Shown here one piece after another: positions 24,460-32,577 of a stretch of DNA of 42,556 bases. The stretch comes from JAEXNA01 sp050486105 (GTDB lineage Bacteria > Vulcanimicrobiota > Xenobia > Xenobiales > JADMJV01): the NCBI GenBank assembly GCA_050486105.1, contig JBJHCR010000010.1:1-42556 (forward strand), read 5' to 3'. The translations under genes were made by a program, and so were the position numbers. The notes below the pieces were generated by a model. It saw nothing but the letters and a program-made list of their open reading frames with translations, did not search any database and was not told where the DNA came from. Each line of letters starts with the position of its first letter. Position 1 is the stretch's first letter.

Positions 24460-24906
24460 TCAGCGTTCCTCCTTGGGTGACTGGGGTGACTGGGGTGACT
24501 GGGTCAAGGACTCTTCAGAACTCGAGGCAGCTTCGTCGACTGCAGTCTCGGTATCCGGGGACTCGCCCGGACAGTCAAGCTCTGGGGTGCCGGGAGACCA
24601 AGGTCGAATGCCCTGTTTATAGGCCGCGTCTACCAAGGCGTGCGAGGCTGCCGGAGACGATAAAAACAAGAAGACGATGATGAATGCCAGCTTGGAGGCC
24701 CGGACCATCCCATCGGTACTCCAGCCGTCGAGAGACAGCAAAATGATCCCGAAAACGAAGAGCATGGAACTCAGAGTGTCCCCCTTGGAGGCCCCGTGCA
24801 TGCGAGTATAGAGGTCAGGAAACCGATGCACGCCCAACACCGTTCCAACGAAGAAAATCAAACCGACGACCACGAAAAATAGCCCCGCAACAATGTTCCA
24901 ACTCAT
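24460..24906 (-). CDS. mrpG: Mrp antiporter subunit G with Gln/Ser/Pro-rich tail
   Basis: A 148-residue MrpG/MnhG/MbhC. The signature GVHRFPDLYTRMHGASKGDTLSSM is followed by two more helices. The family is usually 100-130 residues; the extra C-terminal tail is acidic and ends in SPQ repeats encoded by a 9-nt tandem repeat. It overlaps the mrpF stop by ATGA. Confidence 0.9.
   Translation of the reverse strand: MSWNIVAGLFFVVVGLIFFVGTVLGVHRFPDLYTRMHGASKGDTLSSMLFVFGIILLSLDGWSTDGMVRASKLAFIIVFLFLSSPAASHALVDAAYKQGIRPWSPGTPELDCPGESPDTETAVDEAASSSEESLTQSPQSPQSPKEER
24478..24504. repeat. Three tandem copies of a 9-nt unit inside mrpG
   Basis: TGACTGGGG is repeated twice exactly and a third time with one change. 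It encodes Ser-Pro-Gln repeats at the C-terminus of MrpG. Changes in copy number would keep the frame. Confidence 0.8.
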
Positions 24907-25175
24907 AGGTCTCCGCTCCCCATCCTCTCAAACAAACGAGCGGCGGCCAGCGAGGCCAAGAAGTTCAGCAAGGCATAGCTCAGAGCCAGGTCGATGAACA
25001 TATCTAGGCGATCAAAAATCAGCCCGATCATCAGCAGGATGATGGTGGTCTTGGTGCCGATAATGTTGACCCCGATCATACGATCCGTTGAGGTTGGGCC
25101 TACCACCGCCCGATACAGTAAGGGCAGCATCAGAAAAACCAATACGCAGCCAATCAAGGCCAGAACGTCAGCCAT
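24903..25175 (-). CDS. mrpF: Mrp antiporter subunit F
   Basis: A 90-residue, three-helix MrpF/MnhF/MbhB. The pattern LPLLYRAVVGPTSTDRMIGVNIIG is the family signature (R-x-x-x-GP-x-x-x-DR). It overlaps the mrpE stop by 8 nt and the mrpG start by 4 nt. Confidence 0.9.
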   Translation of the reverse strand: MADVLALIGCVLVFLMLPLLYRAVVGPTSTDRMIGVNIIGTKTTIILLMIGLIFDRLDMFIDLALSYALLNFLASLAAARLFERMGSGDL

Positions 25176-25725
25176 CGCTCACGACCTCGGCCCCGTGGAA
25201 TATCTTCAACAGGCGCTCCTCCATCTGACCGGGTACCCCAGCCCCGAATTTCTTGGTCAAAGCGTGCACCGTGAACCGGTCCCCATCCACTCTTATGACT
25301 ACCGTCCCGGGAGTCAAAGTGATGGAATGCGCCAACAGAAAACGAGGGAAATCTCCCACTAAGCGGGTACGAAACTCTACCACAACCGGGTCGAGCTTAG
25401 CCAAAACGTTGGGGGTGAAGGCCAGTTTCATGACTTGAAGATTGGATTTCACCACCTGAACCAACAACCAAGTTGTGTAGGTCAGCATGTTTAAGGTCCA
25501 CACCAAAGCCCCATGGGGAAGGTGGTAGCGCTCAGTCAGGGCGATATGGGTCGATACCCCTGCCACCCACAAGGATGCCAACACCCCCAGGCTCAAATGG
25601 AGGGCATCAAACATCCCCGAGAATGCGCACCAGGTCGCGAAGAGCAAGATGAAGCGCAGAAGAAACATCAACGGCCGGTTCTTGAAGCGGGCCCCAGCCC
25701 CTGCCCAAGAGTCTGACTTGCCCAA
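25168..25725 (-). CDS. mrpE: Mrp antiporter subunit E
   Basis: A 185-residue MrpE/MnhE/MbhA-type protein: two N-terminal helices (FILLFATWCAFSGMF and LGVLASLWVAGVST) and a cytoplasmic domain with LAHSITLTPGTVVIRVDGD, the conserved S-x-T-L-TPGT region. The TTG at 25725 gives 185 residues; the ATG at 25668 (166 residues) would match the usual family start better, and neither has a strong ribosome site. It begins the mrp-like set and lies 18 nt after the metallophosphoesterase gene. Confidence 0.85.
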   Translation of the reverse strand: MGKSDSWAGAGARFKNRPLMFLLRFILLFATWCAFSGMFDALHLSLGVLASLWVAGVSTHIALTERYHLPHGALVWTLNMLTYTTWLLVQVVKSNLQVMKLAFTPNVLAKLDPVVVEFRTRLVGDFPRFLLAHSITLTPGTVVIRVDGDRFTVHALTKKFGAGVPGQMEERLLKIFHGAEVVSDG

Positions 25726-25743
25726 GGCAATAGGACATTAAAA

Positions 25744-26466
25744 CTAGAAATTTTCGATCCCCTTTCGTCGGTACTGCCAAGGGACAAACCTGAGAGTATC
25801 GCAGGACACCAGTTGATACTGTACGCGATGGTGCCGACCATTGAAGCACACCACGTCTTCCTGGCCGGTGTTGCTCAGATGAATGTGCCCGTAGACGCAA
25901 AGGTCCACTCCCGCTTCGGAGAAAAGGTCGGAAAACGGGGTGTTCAAGTCGTGCCCGAAAAGCGGCGGATAGTGAATCAGGGCGATCTTGAGTTCAGCTT
26001 TGGGGTCCAACTGACCAACGGAGAGCTTAAGCCTCTGCACCTCTCGCTCCAAGTACTTTTGATCCTTATTGGCCGAATAACCGGGCGCTCCAGGCAAAGT
26101 CCAACCTCGGCTGCCACAGATGGAGATCCGCCCCTCGATAGTGACGGCGTCGTTCTGCAGGAAGGTGAGGCTAGGAAAACGCTTGCGCACTTTTTGGATC
26201 CCTTGCCACCAGTAATCGTGATTCCCTCGGCAAAGAATTTTTCTGCCAGGCAAGCCCTCAATGAAGCGAAGATCCTCTTCGGCATCGTCTAAGCGCAGAC
26301 CCCAAGAGTGGTCCCCGGGAATCAGAAACAGATCGTCGTCGGAGATCATCTCGGCGCACACCTGGGCGATCCGTTGAGGATGATTCTCCCAGTGAGGGCC
26401 GAACAGGTCCATGGGCTTGGCTCCTGACAGGGAGAGATGAAAGTCACTCATTGCAAAGATCTTCAT
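25744..26466 (-). CDS. Calcineurin-like metallophosphoesterase
   Basis: A 240-residue cytoplasmic phosphoesterase with the complete di-metal site: Asp8-Phe-His10, Gly51-Asp52, Gly-Asn82-His83-Asp, a His in IALIHYPP, and GHIH near 195. The insertion EGRISICGSRGW resembles the YkuE/UPF0046-type or serine/threonine phosphatase-like groups, but the substrate cannot be assigned. The ATG has no clear Shine-Dalgarno sequence. It is divergent from the gene at 26529 and probably heads the long minus-strand array, since mrpE follows after 18 nt. Confidence 0.85.
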   Translation of the reverse strand: MKIFAMSDFHLSLSGAKPMDLFGPHWENHPQRIAQVCAEMISDDDLFLIPGDHSWGLRLDDAEEDLRFIEGLPGRKILCRGNHDYWWQGIQKVRKRFPSLTFLQNDAVTIEGRISICGSRGWTLPGAPGYSANKDQKYLEREVQRLKLSVGQLDPKAELKIALIHYPPLFGHDLNTPFSDLFSEAGVDLCVYGHIHLSNTGQEDVVCFNGRHHRVQYQLVSCDTLRFVPWQYRRKGIENF

Positions 26467-26496
26467 GGGGTCTGGCTCTTTGTGAACAGGAGGGGA

Positions 26497-26550
26497 GTGG
26501 CCTTCTGGCTGGGAATGAAACCGCGGCTATGCTACCGACACCCTACATAA
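26497..26550 (+). CDS. Possible 17-codon leader ORF
   Basis: AGGAGGGG (26488-26495) immediately precedes a GTG at 26497 that opens a 17-codon frame ending at 26550, out of frame with and overlapping the start of the gene at 26529, which itself has no ribosome site. It may couple translation of the downstream gene. The AGGAGG-to-GTG spacing is short and this may be chance. Confidence 0.25.
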   Translation: MAFWLGMKPRLCYRHPT

Positions 26551-27374
26551 AGCCCTGGGAGATCTCCATCGACATCTTTGGAGTTCAAGGCCGTGCTTGT
26601 CGGGAACCGCAAGAATTGATCGTAGACTATTACGGAGACGGGCGACCGCTTTTTCAATGGGAATCCATGCGTCAATCTCTAGCGTTTCGGGGCAACCCCG
26701 AGATTTTAGACTATTGCGAACCTTGCCCATTGTCGATCTTCGGTGGCCTCGAGGGTTGCAAAGGTCCGGTCTACAACGTCGACATTCTCTTTCGAGCCCT
26801 CAACGAACTGGTGCCGGACTCTCCCTGGAACGAAGCTCCCATAGATGGCTCTCCCATTTACCCCGACCAACTTCGCGAACTCGCCCAAGCCCTACCCTGG
26901 ACCAAGGAACAGCTGCACCAAAAAAGCTGGCCCATCGCCCAACCTCGCATGAACGGGATCTCTTACGCCGACGGCGACTACGACCCGGACGGACGGCCCC
27001 AATTCTACGCCTGGGACGGATTAGGCCCTCCGGCGCTGCTGGAGTTCAACGATGGATATCAGGTGTTTCTCAGTCGCCACGGACTGTTGGTGAAGGCCAC
27101 CCACGGTGCTCCTATTCCTCACACTTTTTCAAAGATGTGGAGGGAAGACAAGGGTTTTTTCGGTCTCTCCAGCACCGGCGATACGATAGGGTTTCCCGTC
27201 ACTCGAGGAAACTATCCCTCCTGGGGTTTCGCCAACGAACCTGGAGTCGAACTGGTCATGGAGAGCATGCCCGCCGACCGAGCCTTCGTAGAGGAATTCG
27301 AACTTCTTGAGGTTTTCGTGGAACTGGCCAATCAATTGGACACCGGACTTTTGATCCGTTCGGAGCCGCAGTGA
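26529..27374 (+). CDS. Unknown cytoplasmic protein with Cys cluster
   Basis: From the ATG at 26529 the product is 281 residues, no signal and no membrane helix. I do not recognise it. Visible features: a short cluster CEPCPLSIFGGLEGCKG around residues 67-83 with three Cys that could bind a metal; Trp/Pro-rich surface-like segments; many aromatic residues in the C-terminal half (FYAWDGLGPPALLEF, WGFANEPG). In frame, an upstream TTG at 26451 exists but overlaps the divergent gene. It is followed directly by the AI-2E-family gene (TGAATG junction), so the two are co-transcribed. Confidence 0.7.
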   Translation: MLPTPYIKPWEISIDIFGVQGRACREPQELIVDYYGDGRPLFQWESMRQSLAFRGNPEILDYCEPCPLSIFGGLEGCKGPVYNVDILFRALNELVPDSPWNEAPIDGSPIYPDQLRELAQALPWTKEQLHQKSWPIAQPRMNGISYADGDYDPDGRPQFYAWDGLGPPALLEFNDGYQVFLSRHGLLVKATHGAPIPHTFSKMWREDKGFFGLSSTGDTIGFPVTRGNYPSWGFANEPGVELVMESMPADRAFVEEFELLEVFVELANQLDTGLLIRSEPQ

Positions 27375-27386
27375 ATGAGGGGGAAC

Positions 27387-28919
27387 ATGAGTAAGATCGT
27401 CACACCGAGCACACCGCTTTGGAAGCATATCCTGTGGGCAGCGGTAGCTCTCCTGTTTCTCTACGCTTTGTCTCAGATCCCCAACACCCTCATCGTATTT
27501 GTCACGGCCTGGCTCATCGCCTATCTCTTGAATCCCGTTGTGGAAGCCATCGAAGGCAAGCGCATCGGCCCGTTCAAGAAGTGTTCGCGCGGCCTAGCTG
27601 TTTCCATCGTCGCTGGTATTCTCATCGGAATCGTGGTGGCTGCAGGGGCTATGGTGATGCCCCAACTTTCAGATCAAGTGCAGAGATTGATCAACCTCCA
27701 ATCCACCATCAGTGACCCCCGAGAGCTTCCCCAAGCCATCAACGACAAGGTCGAACCGATCCTGGCTAAACTCCCAGCGGAGTACCGCGACGAGATCCTG
27801 TCTCGGTCGACCACCTTCGTACAGGAGAGTGCAAGCACCATCGGCGTCTGGGTTTCCAACGCAATTCGATGGCTGGGCACTTTCTTAGGCGAATTGCTGT
27901 CTGGCATCTTCTTAATCATGACGGCCTTCTTGGTCTCCATGTATATGCTGATGACCTGGAAAGGCATGGGAGAAGGAGCCTTGACCATGCTGCCCCGACA
28001 GTATCGCAAGGAGATCCTCTCACTGTCCAGCAAGATGCAGTTGATATTCGGAGGCTATCTGAAAGCCACCATCGTCACCTCACTGGTCTGTGCTTTTGCG
28101 ACCTTTGTCTCTCTGTGGGCGGTCACTTTTGTTACGGGGATCGACTTTCCATACAAAGGAGTGGTCTCTTTCGTTGCCGGCTTAACTTATCCCATCCCGT
28201 TCGTGGGAGTGATCGCTACGTCCATTTTGGGCGGTGTGCTGGGTTACGTGGCCGAAGGGAGCCTCGGGTTTGCTGCCATTGTCTTGATCACCTTGAATGT
28301 GGTCAACACGATTATTGACCGCACGGTTCAGCCGAAACTTATGAGCGACGCCATGGGAGTCTCTGAGCTTTTCGTTCTGTTCGCAGCCTTTGCCGGCGGC
28401 GAGATTGCCGGAATCTGGGGGATGCTCTTGGGCATACCGGTAGCCGCCATGGGCAAGACCTTGTTTGAGTGGTTCCATCTCAATTTTCTCAACGAAAATA
28501 AAGAGGAGGAAGAAGAGGCTGCCGAAGTGTTGATCCTCACCGAGAAGGTGGAGGTTACCGAGAAGCAGACCAGAGAACCCGAAAGTGAAAGCGCCCAGGA
28601 AGCTTTGTCGGTGGAAAGCCATTGGACGCCATCCAGACCCGACATTCCTGAACCAGTCCAAGAACCGCAAGCGGATGCTCAAAGAGTCGACGACGGAAAA
28701 GAGAACTCCGACCCCTCGGAGAGGGGACCCGTGCGGCCTGAATCTCAGAACCAGTCAGAAGAGCCTACAGGCGCAGCGAACTCAGAGAGCCAGGGTTCCG
28801 AGAAGGCCGGTCCTGAAACCGAATCGCCGTCGGAGCCACCAACGACAAAACCGAAAGCCAAGACTAGAGCCTCGAGCAAGCGCTCCAAAGGCAAAAAGAA
28901 ACCTAAGGATACAAAGTGA
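27387..28919 (+). CDS. AI-2E-family (PerM-like) membrane transporter with long charged tail
   Basis: From the ATG at 27387 (GAGGGGG 4 nt upstream) the product is 510 residues; ATG 27375 is also in frame but is less well placed. Residues 15-370 match the AI-2E transporter/PerM family: paired N-terminal helices, a polar cytoplasmic-type domain (SDQVQRLINLQSTISD...), and C-terminal helices with GSLGFAAIVLITLNVVNTIIDR and GGEIAGIWGMLLGIPVAA. Family members export small molecules or act as H+-coupled carriers; substrate unknown. The last 140 residues are a low-complexity Glu/Pro/Ser tail ending in a Lys/Arg-rich block, unusual for the family (typically 340-400 residues) and probably cytoplasmic and disordered. 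Confidence 0.85.
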   Translation: MSKIVTPSTPLWKHILWAAVALLFLYALSQIPNTLIVFVTAWLIAYLLNPVVEAIEGKRIGPFKKCSRGLAVSIVAGILIGIVVAAGAMVMPQLSDQVQRLINLQSTISDPRELPQAINDKVEPILAKLPAEYRDEILSRSTTFVQESASTIGVWVSNAIRWLGTFLGELLSGIFLIMTAFLVSMYMLMTWKGMGEGALTMLPRQYRKEILSLSSKMQLIFGGYLKATIVTSLVCAFATFVSLWAVTFVTGIDFPYKGVVSFVAGLTYPIPFVGVIATSILGGVLGYVAEGSLGFAAIVLITLNVVNTIIDRTVQPKLMSDAMGVSELFVLFAAFAGGEIAGIWGMLLGIPVAAMGKTLFEWFHLNFLNENKEEEEEAAEVLILTEKVEVTEKQTREPESESAQEALSVESHWTPSRPDIPEPVQEPQADAQRVDDGKENSDPSERGPVRPESQNQSEEPTGAANSESQGSEKAGPETESPSEPPTTKPKAKTRASSKRSKGKKKPKDTK

Positions 28920-28945
28920 GAAGGCCCGAACGGGTCCAGGCCTTC
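28920..28945. terminator. Bidirectional stem-loop between convergent genes
   Basis: GAAGGCC (28920-28926) pairs with GGCCTTC (28939-28945) around a 12-nt loop that itself holds CCCG/CGGG. It begins at the base after the transporter stop codon and lies 30 nt past the enolase stop on the other strand. No long T-tract. Confidence 0.55.
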
Positions 28946-28974
28946 CCACTTCTCAATGCTGTTCAGCTCTGCTC

Positions 28975-30288
28975 TCAGCGAACAGCTTTTGCTTTAGATT
29001 CGGCAGCCAAAATCGGAAAGGCTGCGCGCCCTGGGTAATGGGCCGCATCACCGAGGAAGTCCTCGATGCGCAGGAGTTGGTTGTACTTGGCAACACGATC
29101 CGATCGGCACAGAGACCCGGTCTTGATCTGTCCAGCGTTGGTAGCCACCGCCAAATCAGCGATGAAGGAATCCTCGGTTTCCCCTGAGCGGTGAGAGATC
29201 ACCGTGGTGTAACCGGCTCGATGGGCCCGACGAATGCAGCTCATAGTCTCGGTGAGGGTCCCGATCTGGTTCACCTTCACCAGAATCGAGTTGGAGATGC
29301 CCTTATCGATACCGCGCTGTAAGCGTTCGTTGTTGGTGACGAATAGGTCGTCGCCCACCAACTGCATCTTGCTTCCCAGGCGTTGGGTGAGTTCGGCCCA
29401 GCCATCCCAGTCGTCCTCATCTAGGCCATCCTCGATGGAAATGATGGGAAACTTCTGAGCCCAGGCCTCATAGAGATCGATCAGCTGTGAGGAAGAGCGA
29501 GCCTTATTGTCGCTCTTGGTGAAAATGTAGGAGCCCTCTTTGTGAAACTCGGAGGCCGCCACATCGAGGGCCAGATAGATGTCTTCCCCAGGAGTATAAC
29601 CGGCCTTTTCGATGGCCTCCATCAGCAGCTCCAAGGCTTCGTCGTTGCTCTTGAGGCTGGGGGCAAAACCGCCCTCATCACCCACCGAAGTGGACAGGCC
29701 ACGCCCCTTTAGGACCTTCTTGAGATGAGCGAACACTTCAGCCCCGGCTCGCAAAGCTTCTGCGAAGGTAGGAGCTCCCACCGGCACGATCATGAACTCT
29801 TGCACATCCACGTTGTTGTCGGCGTGCTGGCCCCCGTTTAATACGTTCATCATGGGAACCGGCAAGTGATGGGCGAAGGGTCCTCCCAGGTAATGGAACA
29901 GATGAAGTCCTAAGCTCTCGGCAGCTGCTCGAGCCACGGCCATGGAGACTCCGAGGATGGCATTGGCGCCCAGGCGGGATTTGTTGGCCGTGCCGTCGAG
30001 CTCTAGCATGCGGTGGTCGATATCGAGCTGATCCAGAGCTGAGAATCCCACCAGTTCGGGAGCGATCTCTTCGATCACGTTTTGCACCGCGTTGGCGGTG
30101 CCCTTGCCTAGGAAACGATCCACTTCGCCATCTCGCAATTCCACCGCCTCGTGAGCTCCGGTGGAAGCGCCCGAAGGGACAGCAGCTCGTCCCACAGCAC
30201 CGTCCTCGGTCAAAATTTCCACCTCAACGGTGGGGTTGCCCCGGCTATCGAGAATCTCCCGAGCATCGATTGAAACAATGTAACTCAT
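28975..30288 (-). CDS. eno: Enolase
   Basis: A 437-residue enolase converting 2-phosphoglycerate to phosphoenolpyruvate in glycolysis. The signatures are all present: the N-terminal SIDAREILDSRGNPTVEVE, the loop VPSGASTGAHEAVELRD, LGANAILGVSMAVARAA, the Mg ligands in SIEDGLDEDDWDGW and VGDDLFVTN, the catalytic Lys in ILVKVNQIGTLTE, and SHRSGETEDSFIADL. Length and sequence are those of an ordinary bacterial enolase. It stands alone, with its own promoter at about 30382-30409. Confidence 0.97.
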   Translation of the reverse strand: MSYIVSIDAREILDSRGNPTVEVEILTEDGAVGRAAVPSGASTGAHEAVELRDGEVDRFLGKGTANAVQNVIEEIAPELVGFSALDQLDIDHRMLELDGTANKSRLGANAILGVSMAVARAAAESLGLHLFHYLGGPFAHHLPVPMMNVLNGGQHADNNVDVQEFMIVPVGAPTFAEALRAGAEVFAHLKKVLKGRGLSTSVGDEGGFAPSLKSNDEALELLMEAIEKAGYTPGEDIYLALDVAASEFHKEGSYIFTKSDNKARSSSQLIDLYEAWAQKFPIISIEDGLDEDDWDGWAELTQRLGSKMQLVGDDLFVTNNERLQRGIDKGISNSILVKVNQIGTLTETMSCIRRAHRAGYTTVISHRSGETEDSFIADLAVATNAGQIKTGSLCRSDRVAKYNQLLRIEDFLGDAAHYPGRAAFPILAAESKAKAVR

Positions 30289-30381
30289 AAAATCTAGTAC
30301 CTCTTTCGTTGGTCCCAGCAGCTCTCTTGATCGCCCCCGTCCAGAGGACAGATGGCCGTATGAGAGGGCCGGAGTGAAGAG

Positions 30382-30409
30382 ATTTTATACCCAATTACTG
30401 GGATCACAA
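30382..30409 (-). promoter_or_regulatory. Candidate promoter of enolase
   Basis: On the minus strand TTGTGA (30409-30404) and TAAAAT (30387-30382) are separated by 16 nt, about 94 nt upstream of the enolase ATG. Within the spacer lies the small inverted repeat CCCA-N5-TGGG. Confidence 0.45.
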
Positions 30410-30505
30410 CCGCCCCGAGCTGGTTTCACCCTGGGTGGATTTCCCCCCAGGAAAGGAAGGCCTTTAAGAAACTCTACAGAAATTTCTGAGAAAGGGGTAA
30501 ACAAG

Positions 30506-31240
30506 ATGAGCACGAGTTCCGATGAGAGCGTTGAAGGATTTCTTGGGGGATCGATCCGGCCAGGAACCAAACCCAATGAGTTAGTCTTAGATCCGGAATC
30601 GTCCCTGGAAGGAAACCTCACCGGTTGCGGCTGCTTTCAATTGTTCGCCCTAGTATTCCTTGGCTTCGTGGGTCTAGACAGCGGCGACAATTGGATGTTC
30701 TATCCCATGGCCTTCCTACTCCTGGGAACCCTCATAGCTTTCGGTCTTCGTATGGCCCTCGACGACCATTACGTGATCGACACCAATACCAAAGAGCTCT
30801 TCTTTCATCGCAACTTTCTAGGATCTTCCAACAGGAAAAGAATTTGTGCCTTGAATGACCTCTTCGGGCTCTTGGTCAAGCCAGCGAGAAAAACCAGTAA
30901 GGAATCAGTTTGGTGGGAATACGGACTGGTTCTTGTTCGCCCGAACGGGGAGCAGATCGAGGTCATCACCCCCTCGGATCGCGATTTCGACAATATCGCC
31001 TTGCACGGCCAAATGCTGGCAACCCAATTGGACCTCCATTTCGACAAAGGCGAACCTGAACACCTACTGCAGATCACCAATCAGGGAACTCAACCCGAGA
31101 TCAGTTGGCAGCCTTACTCTAGCCCTACGGTTGCGAGCAGCACGAGCGGGAAGAAGCCCCACTCTTGCACCATTGCCATCATCTTAATCTTTTTTGGTCT
31201 CCTGCTGGTTGCCACAATCACTATCCTCGCGGCGAGCTAG
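30506..31240 (+). CDS. Three-helix membrane protein of unknown function
   Basis: From the ATG at 30506 (AAAGGGG about 8 nt upstream) the product is 244 residues; the frame is open to 30374 but that stretch lacks a ribosome site and looks non-coding. Topology: polar N-terminus, two helices (about 43-60 and 68-87), a soluble domain of about 120 residues beginning DDHYVIDTNTKELFFHRNFLG, and a last helix (TIAIILIFFGLLLVATITILAAS) at the end. The soluble part has the beta pattern of membrane PH-like domains (strand-turn-strand ending in LVRPNGEQIEVIT), but this is only a resemblance. Divergent from enolase; no functional context. Confidence 0.65.
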   Translation: MSTSSDESVEGFLGGSIRPGTKPNELVLDPESSLEGNLTGCGCFQLFALVFLGFVGLDSGDNWMFYPMAFLLLGTLIAFGLRMALDDHYVIDTNTKELFFHRNFLGSSNRKRICALNDLFGLLVKPARKTSKESVWWEYGLVLVRPNGEQIEVITPSDRDFDNIALHGQMLATQLDLHFDKGEPEHLLQITNQGTQPEISWQPYSSPTVASSTSGKKPHSCTIAIILIFFGLLLVATITILAAS

Positions 31241-31281
31241 TGCAACGTCCGTGAAGTTCGTCCCTACCAATGGTGGTCAGG

Positions 31282-31295
31282 CGCGGGTACCCGCG
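31282..31295. repeat. Perfect 14-bp palindrome CGCGGGTACCCGCG
   Basis: It lies in the gap between two convergent genes and may be a terminator stem without a loop or a protein-binding site. A second small inverted repeat, AATAC/GTATT, lies near 31331-31346. Confidence 0.4.
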
Positions 31296-31416
31296 TCCGC
31301 GTGGGTGATGCAAGGAGAAGCGAATGCTTAATACCAGGCGTATTTGAGTGAGCTTCGACGCCGCGAGAGAGGATGCATGGCCGCCAGGACTAGGGATGAA
31401 TTTTGCGGACGTTGTA

Positions 31417-32577
31417 CTAGGGCTCCCCACAGTGAGTGGCGCAGAAAGACCACTCTTCGCACTCCGACTCGATGGCGCGATTGTTGACGAGAAAGTCGAT
31501 TACTTCGTTCGGCTCGTCACAGATAGTCAACAGACGCCCGTAGGTCTGTCCGCAAGCCAGTTGCCGCAGCAGGGGATATACGGGCTTATCGACCTGCCAT
31601 GTGGTGCGGTCGAAAAACACCATGGGAGAGGCTTTGCCGGTGGTGGTGTAATGATTCTGGGCGGCATCCTGGAAGATCTCCTGAATGGTGCCCGCGCTTC
31701 CCGGAGCAAAAACGATCCCATCGTGAGCGATAGTGATCAGGCCTTCCTCCCGCAGACTGTTGTTGAAGAACTTGGCAATATCGGTGGCAAACGGGGTGGG
31801 AGGCTCGTGCCCGTACAGCCAGGTGGGGATCCCTAAACTTCTGGTGTACGGCCTAGGAATCAATTCCAGAGCCATAAAGGCCCGAGCCAACCATTCCCTG
31901 TCCTTATAGCTCGGCGCCCCCGACAAGATCTCCAAGCATTGGTCTAGGAGTTCAATCCCGTGTCCGGCGGTGAGCGCCCCGAGATGAGTGGCCTCCATGC
32001 CTCCGGGACCGCCCCCACTGACCATCAAAAAGCCCTTCTCTGCGAGCCCCTTGGCGATGAGACAGATACTGCGATAAGTTGGGGATCCCCGCAGCAGCGA
32101 ATGCCCACCCATGATGGCTACCACCGGCTGCTCGGCCCGGTCCTCGAGAAAGTGTCCGAGGGCGTCGGAGATCGACAGGTCGTGAATGCTTCGCATAATG
32201 GCATCGCCCACGAACTTGGGCTCTCCCATGCCGGTTTCTTTCCAGTATCGGTAACTCTGGGCGTCGAGGGTTTGGCAGTAAGTGCAGGGGTCCTTGGGAT
32301 CAAAGCCGGCAAAGAGCTTCTCAGGAGTATACAGGGTGCTGCGGAAGGGTCGAAATGGGAGGTCTCGGTTCACCGACATAACGGTGGCTCCTCGGCCCAT
32401 CAGAACTCCTGCGGTTTCCGGGCTCAAGGTACAACCTAGGAAAAGAGTTCCGTCCACCTCCTGCTCTAAAATGCGGGCCTCAAACTCTCGCAAATCCAAG
32501 TCCTGAATGGCCACCCCCTGCAAACCAGGACCCTTCATCAGAGTTTCCAAGGCCTGGAAATCGTGAACTTCGATCAC
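31417..32577 (-). CDS. LOG-family (Rossmann-type nucleotide-binding) protein, long form
   Basis: A 386-residue protein. The LOG/lysine decarboxylase-like signature is at the C-terminal half: GGHSLLRGS (157-165), GGGPGGMEA (188-196) and PGSAGTIQE (292-300; the family motif is PGGxGTxxE). Members hydrolyse nucleoside 5'-monophosphates to free base and ribose 5-phosphate, making cytokinin-like bases in plants and salvaging purines in bacteria. The extra 145 N-terminal residues (DLDLREFEARIL, GTLFLGCTLSPETA) occur in a longer bacterial subgroup whose role is less clear. The start overlaps the HAD stop by ATGA, suggesting joint function in nucleotide or sugar-phosphate turnover. Confidence 0.85.
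   Translation of the reverse strand: MIEVHDFQALETLMKGPGLQGVAIQDLDLREFEARILEQEVDGTLFLGCTLSPETAGVLMGRGATVMSVNRDLPFRPFRSTLYTPEKLFAGFDPKDPCTYCQTLDAQSYRYWKETGMGEPKFVGDAIMRSIHDLSISDALGHFLEDRAEQPVVAIMGGHSLLRGSPTYRSICLIAKGLAEKGFLMVSGGGPGGMEATHLGALTAGHGIELLDQCLEILSGAPSYKDREWLARAFMALELIPRPYTRSLGIPTWLYGHEPPTPFATDIAKFFNNSLREEGLITIAHDGIVFAPGSAGTIQEIFQDAAQNHYTTTGKASPMVFFDRTTWQVDKPVYPLLRQLACGQTYGRLLTICDEPNEVIDFLVNNRAIESECEEWSFCATHCGEP

Noticed and set aside
24478..24504. Phase-variable repeat in mrpG
   Set aside because: The unit is 9 nt, so gain or loss of copies keeps the frame and would not switch the gene off.
15586..25725. A membrane-bound hydrogenase or complex I locus
   Set aside because: No CxxC motifs of Ni-Fe large subunits and no NuoB, NuoC, NuoD, NuoH or NuoI homologue were found anywhere in the array.
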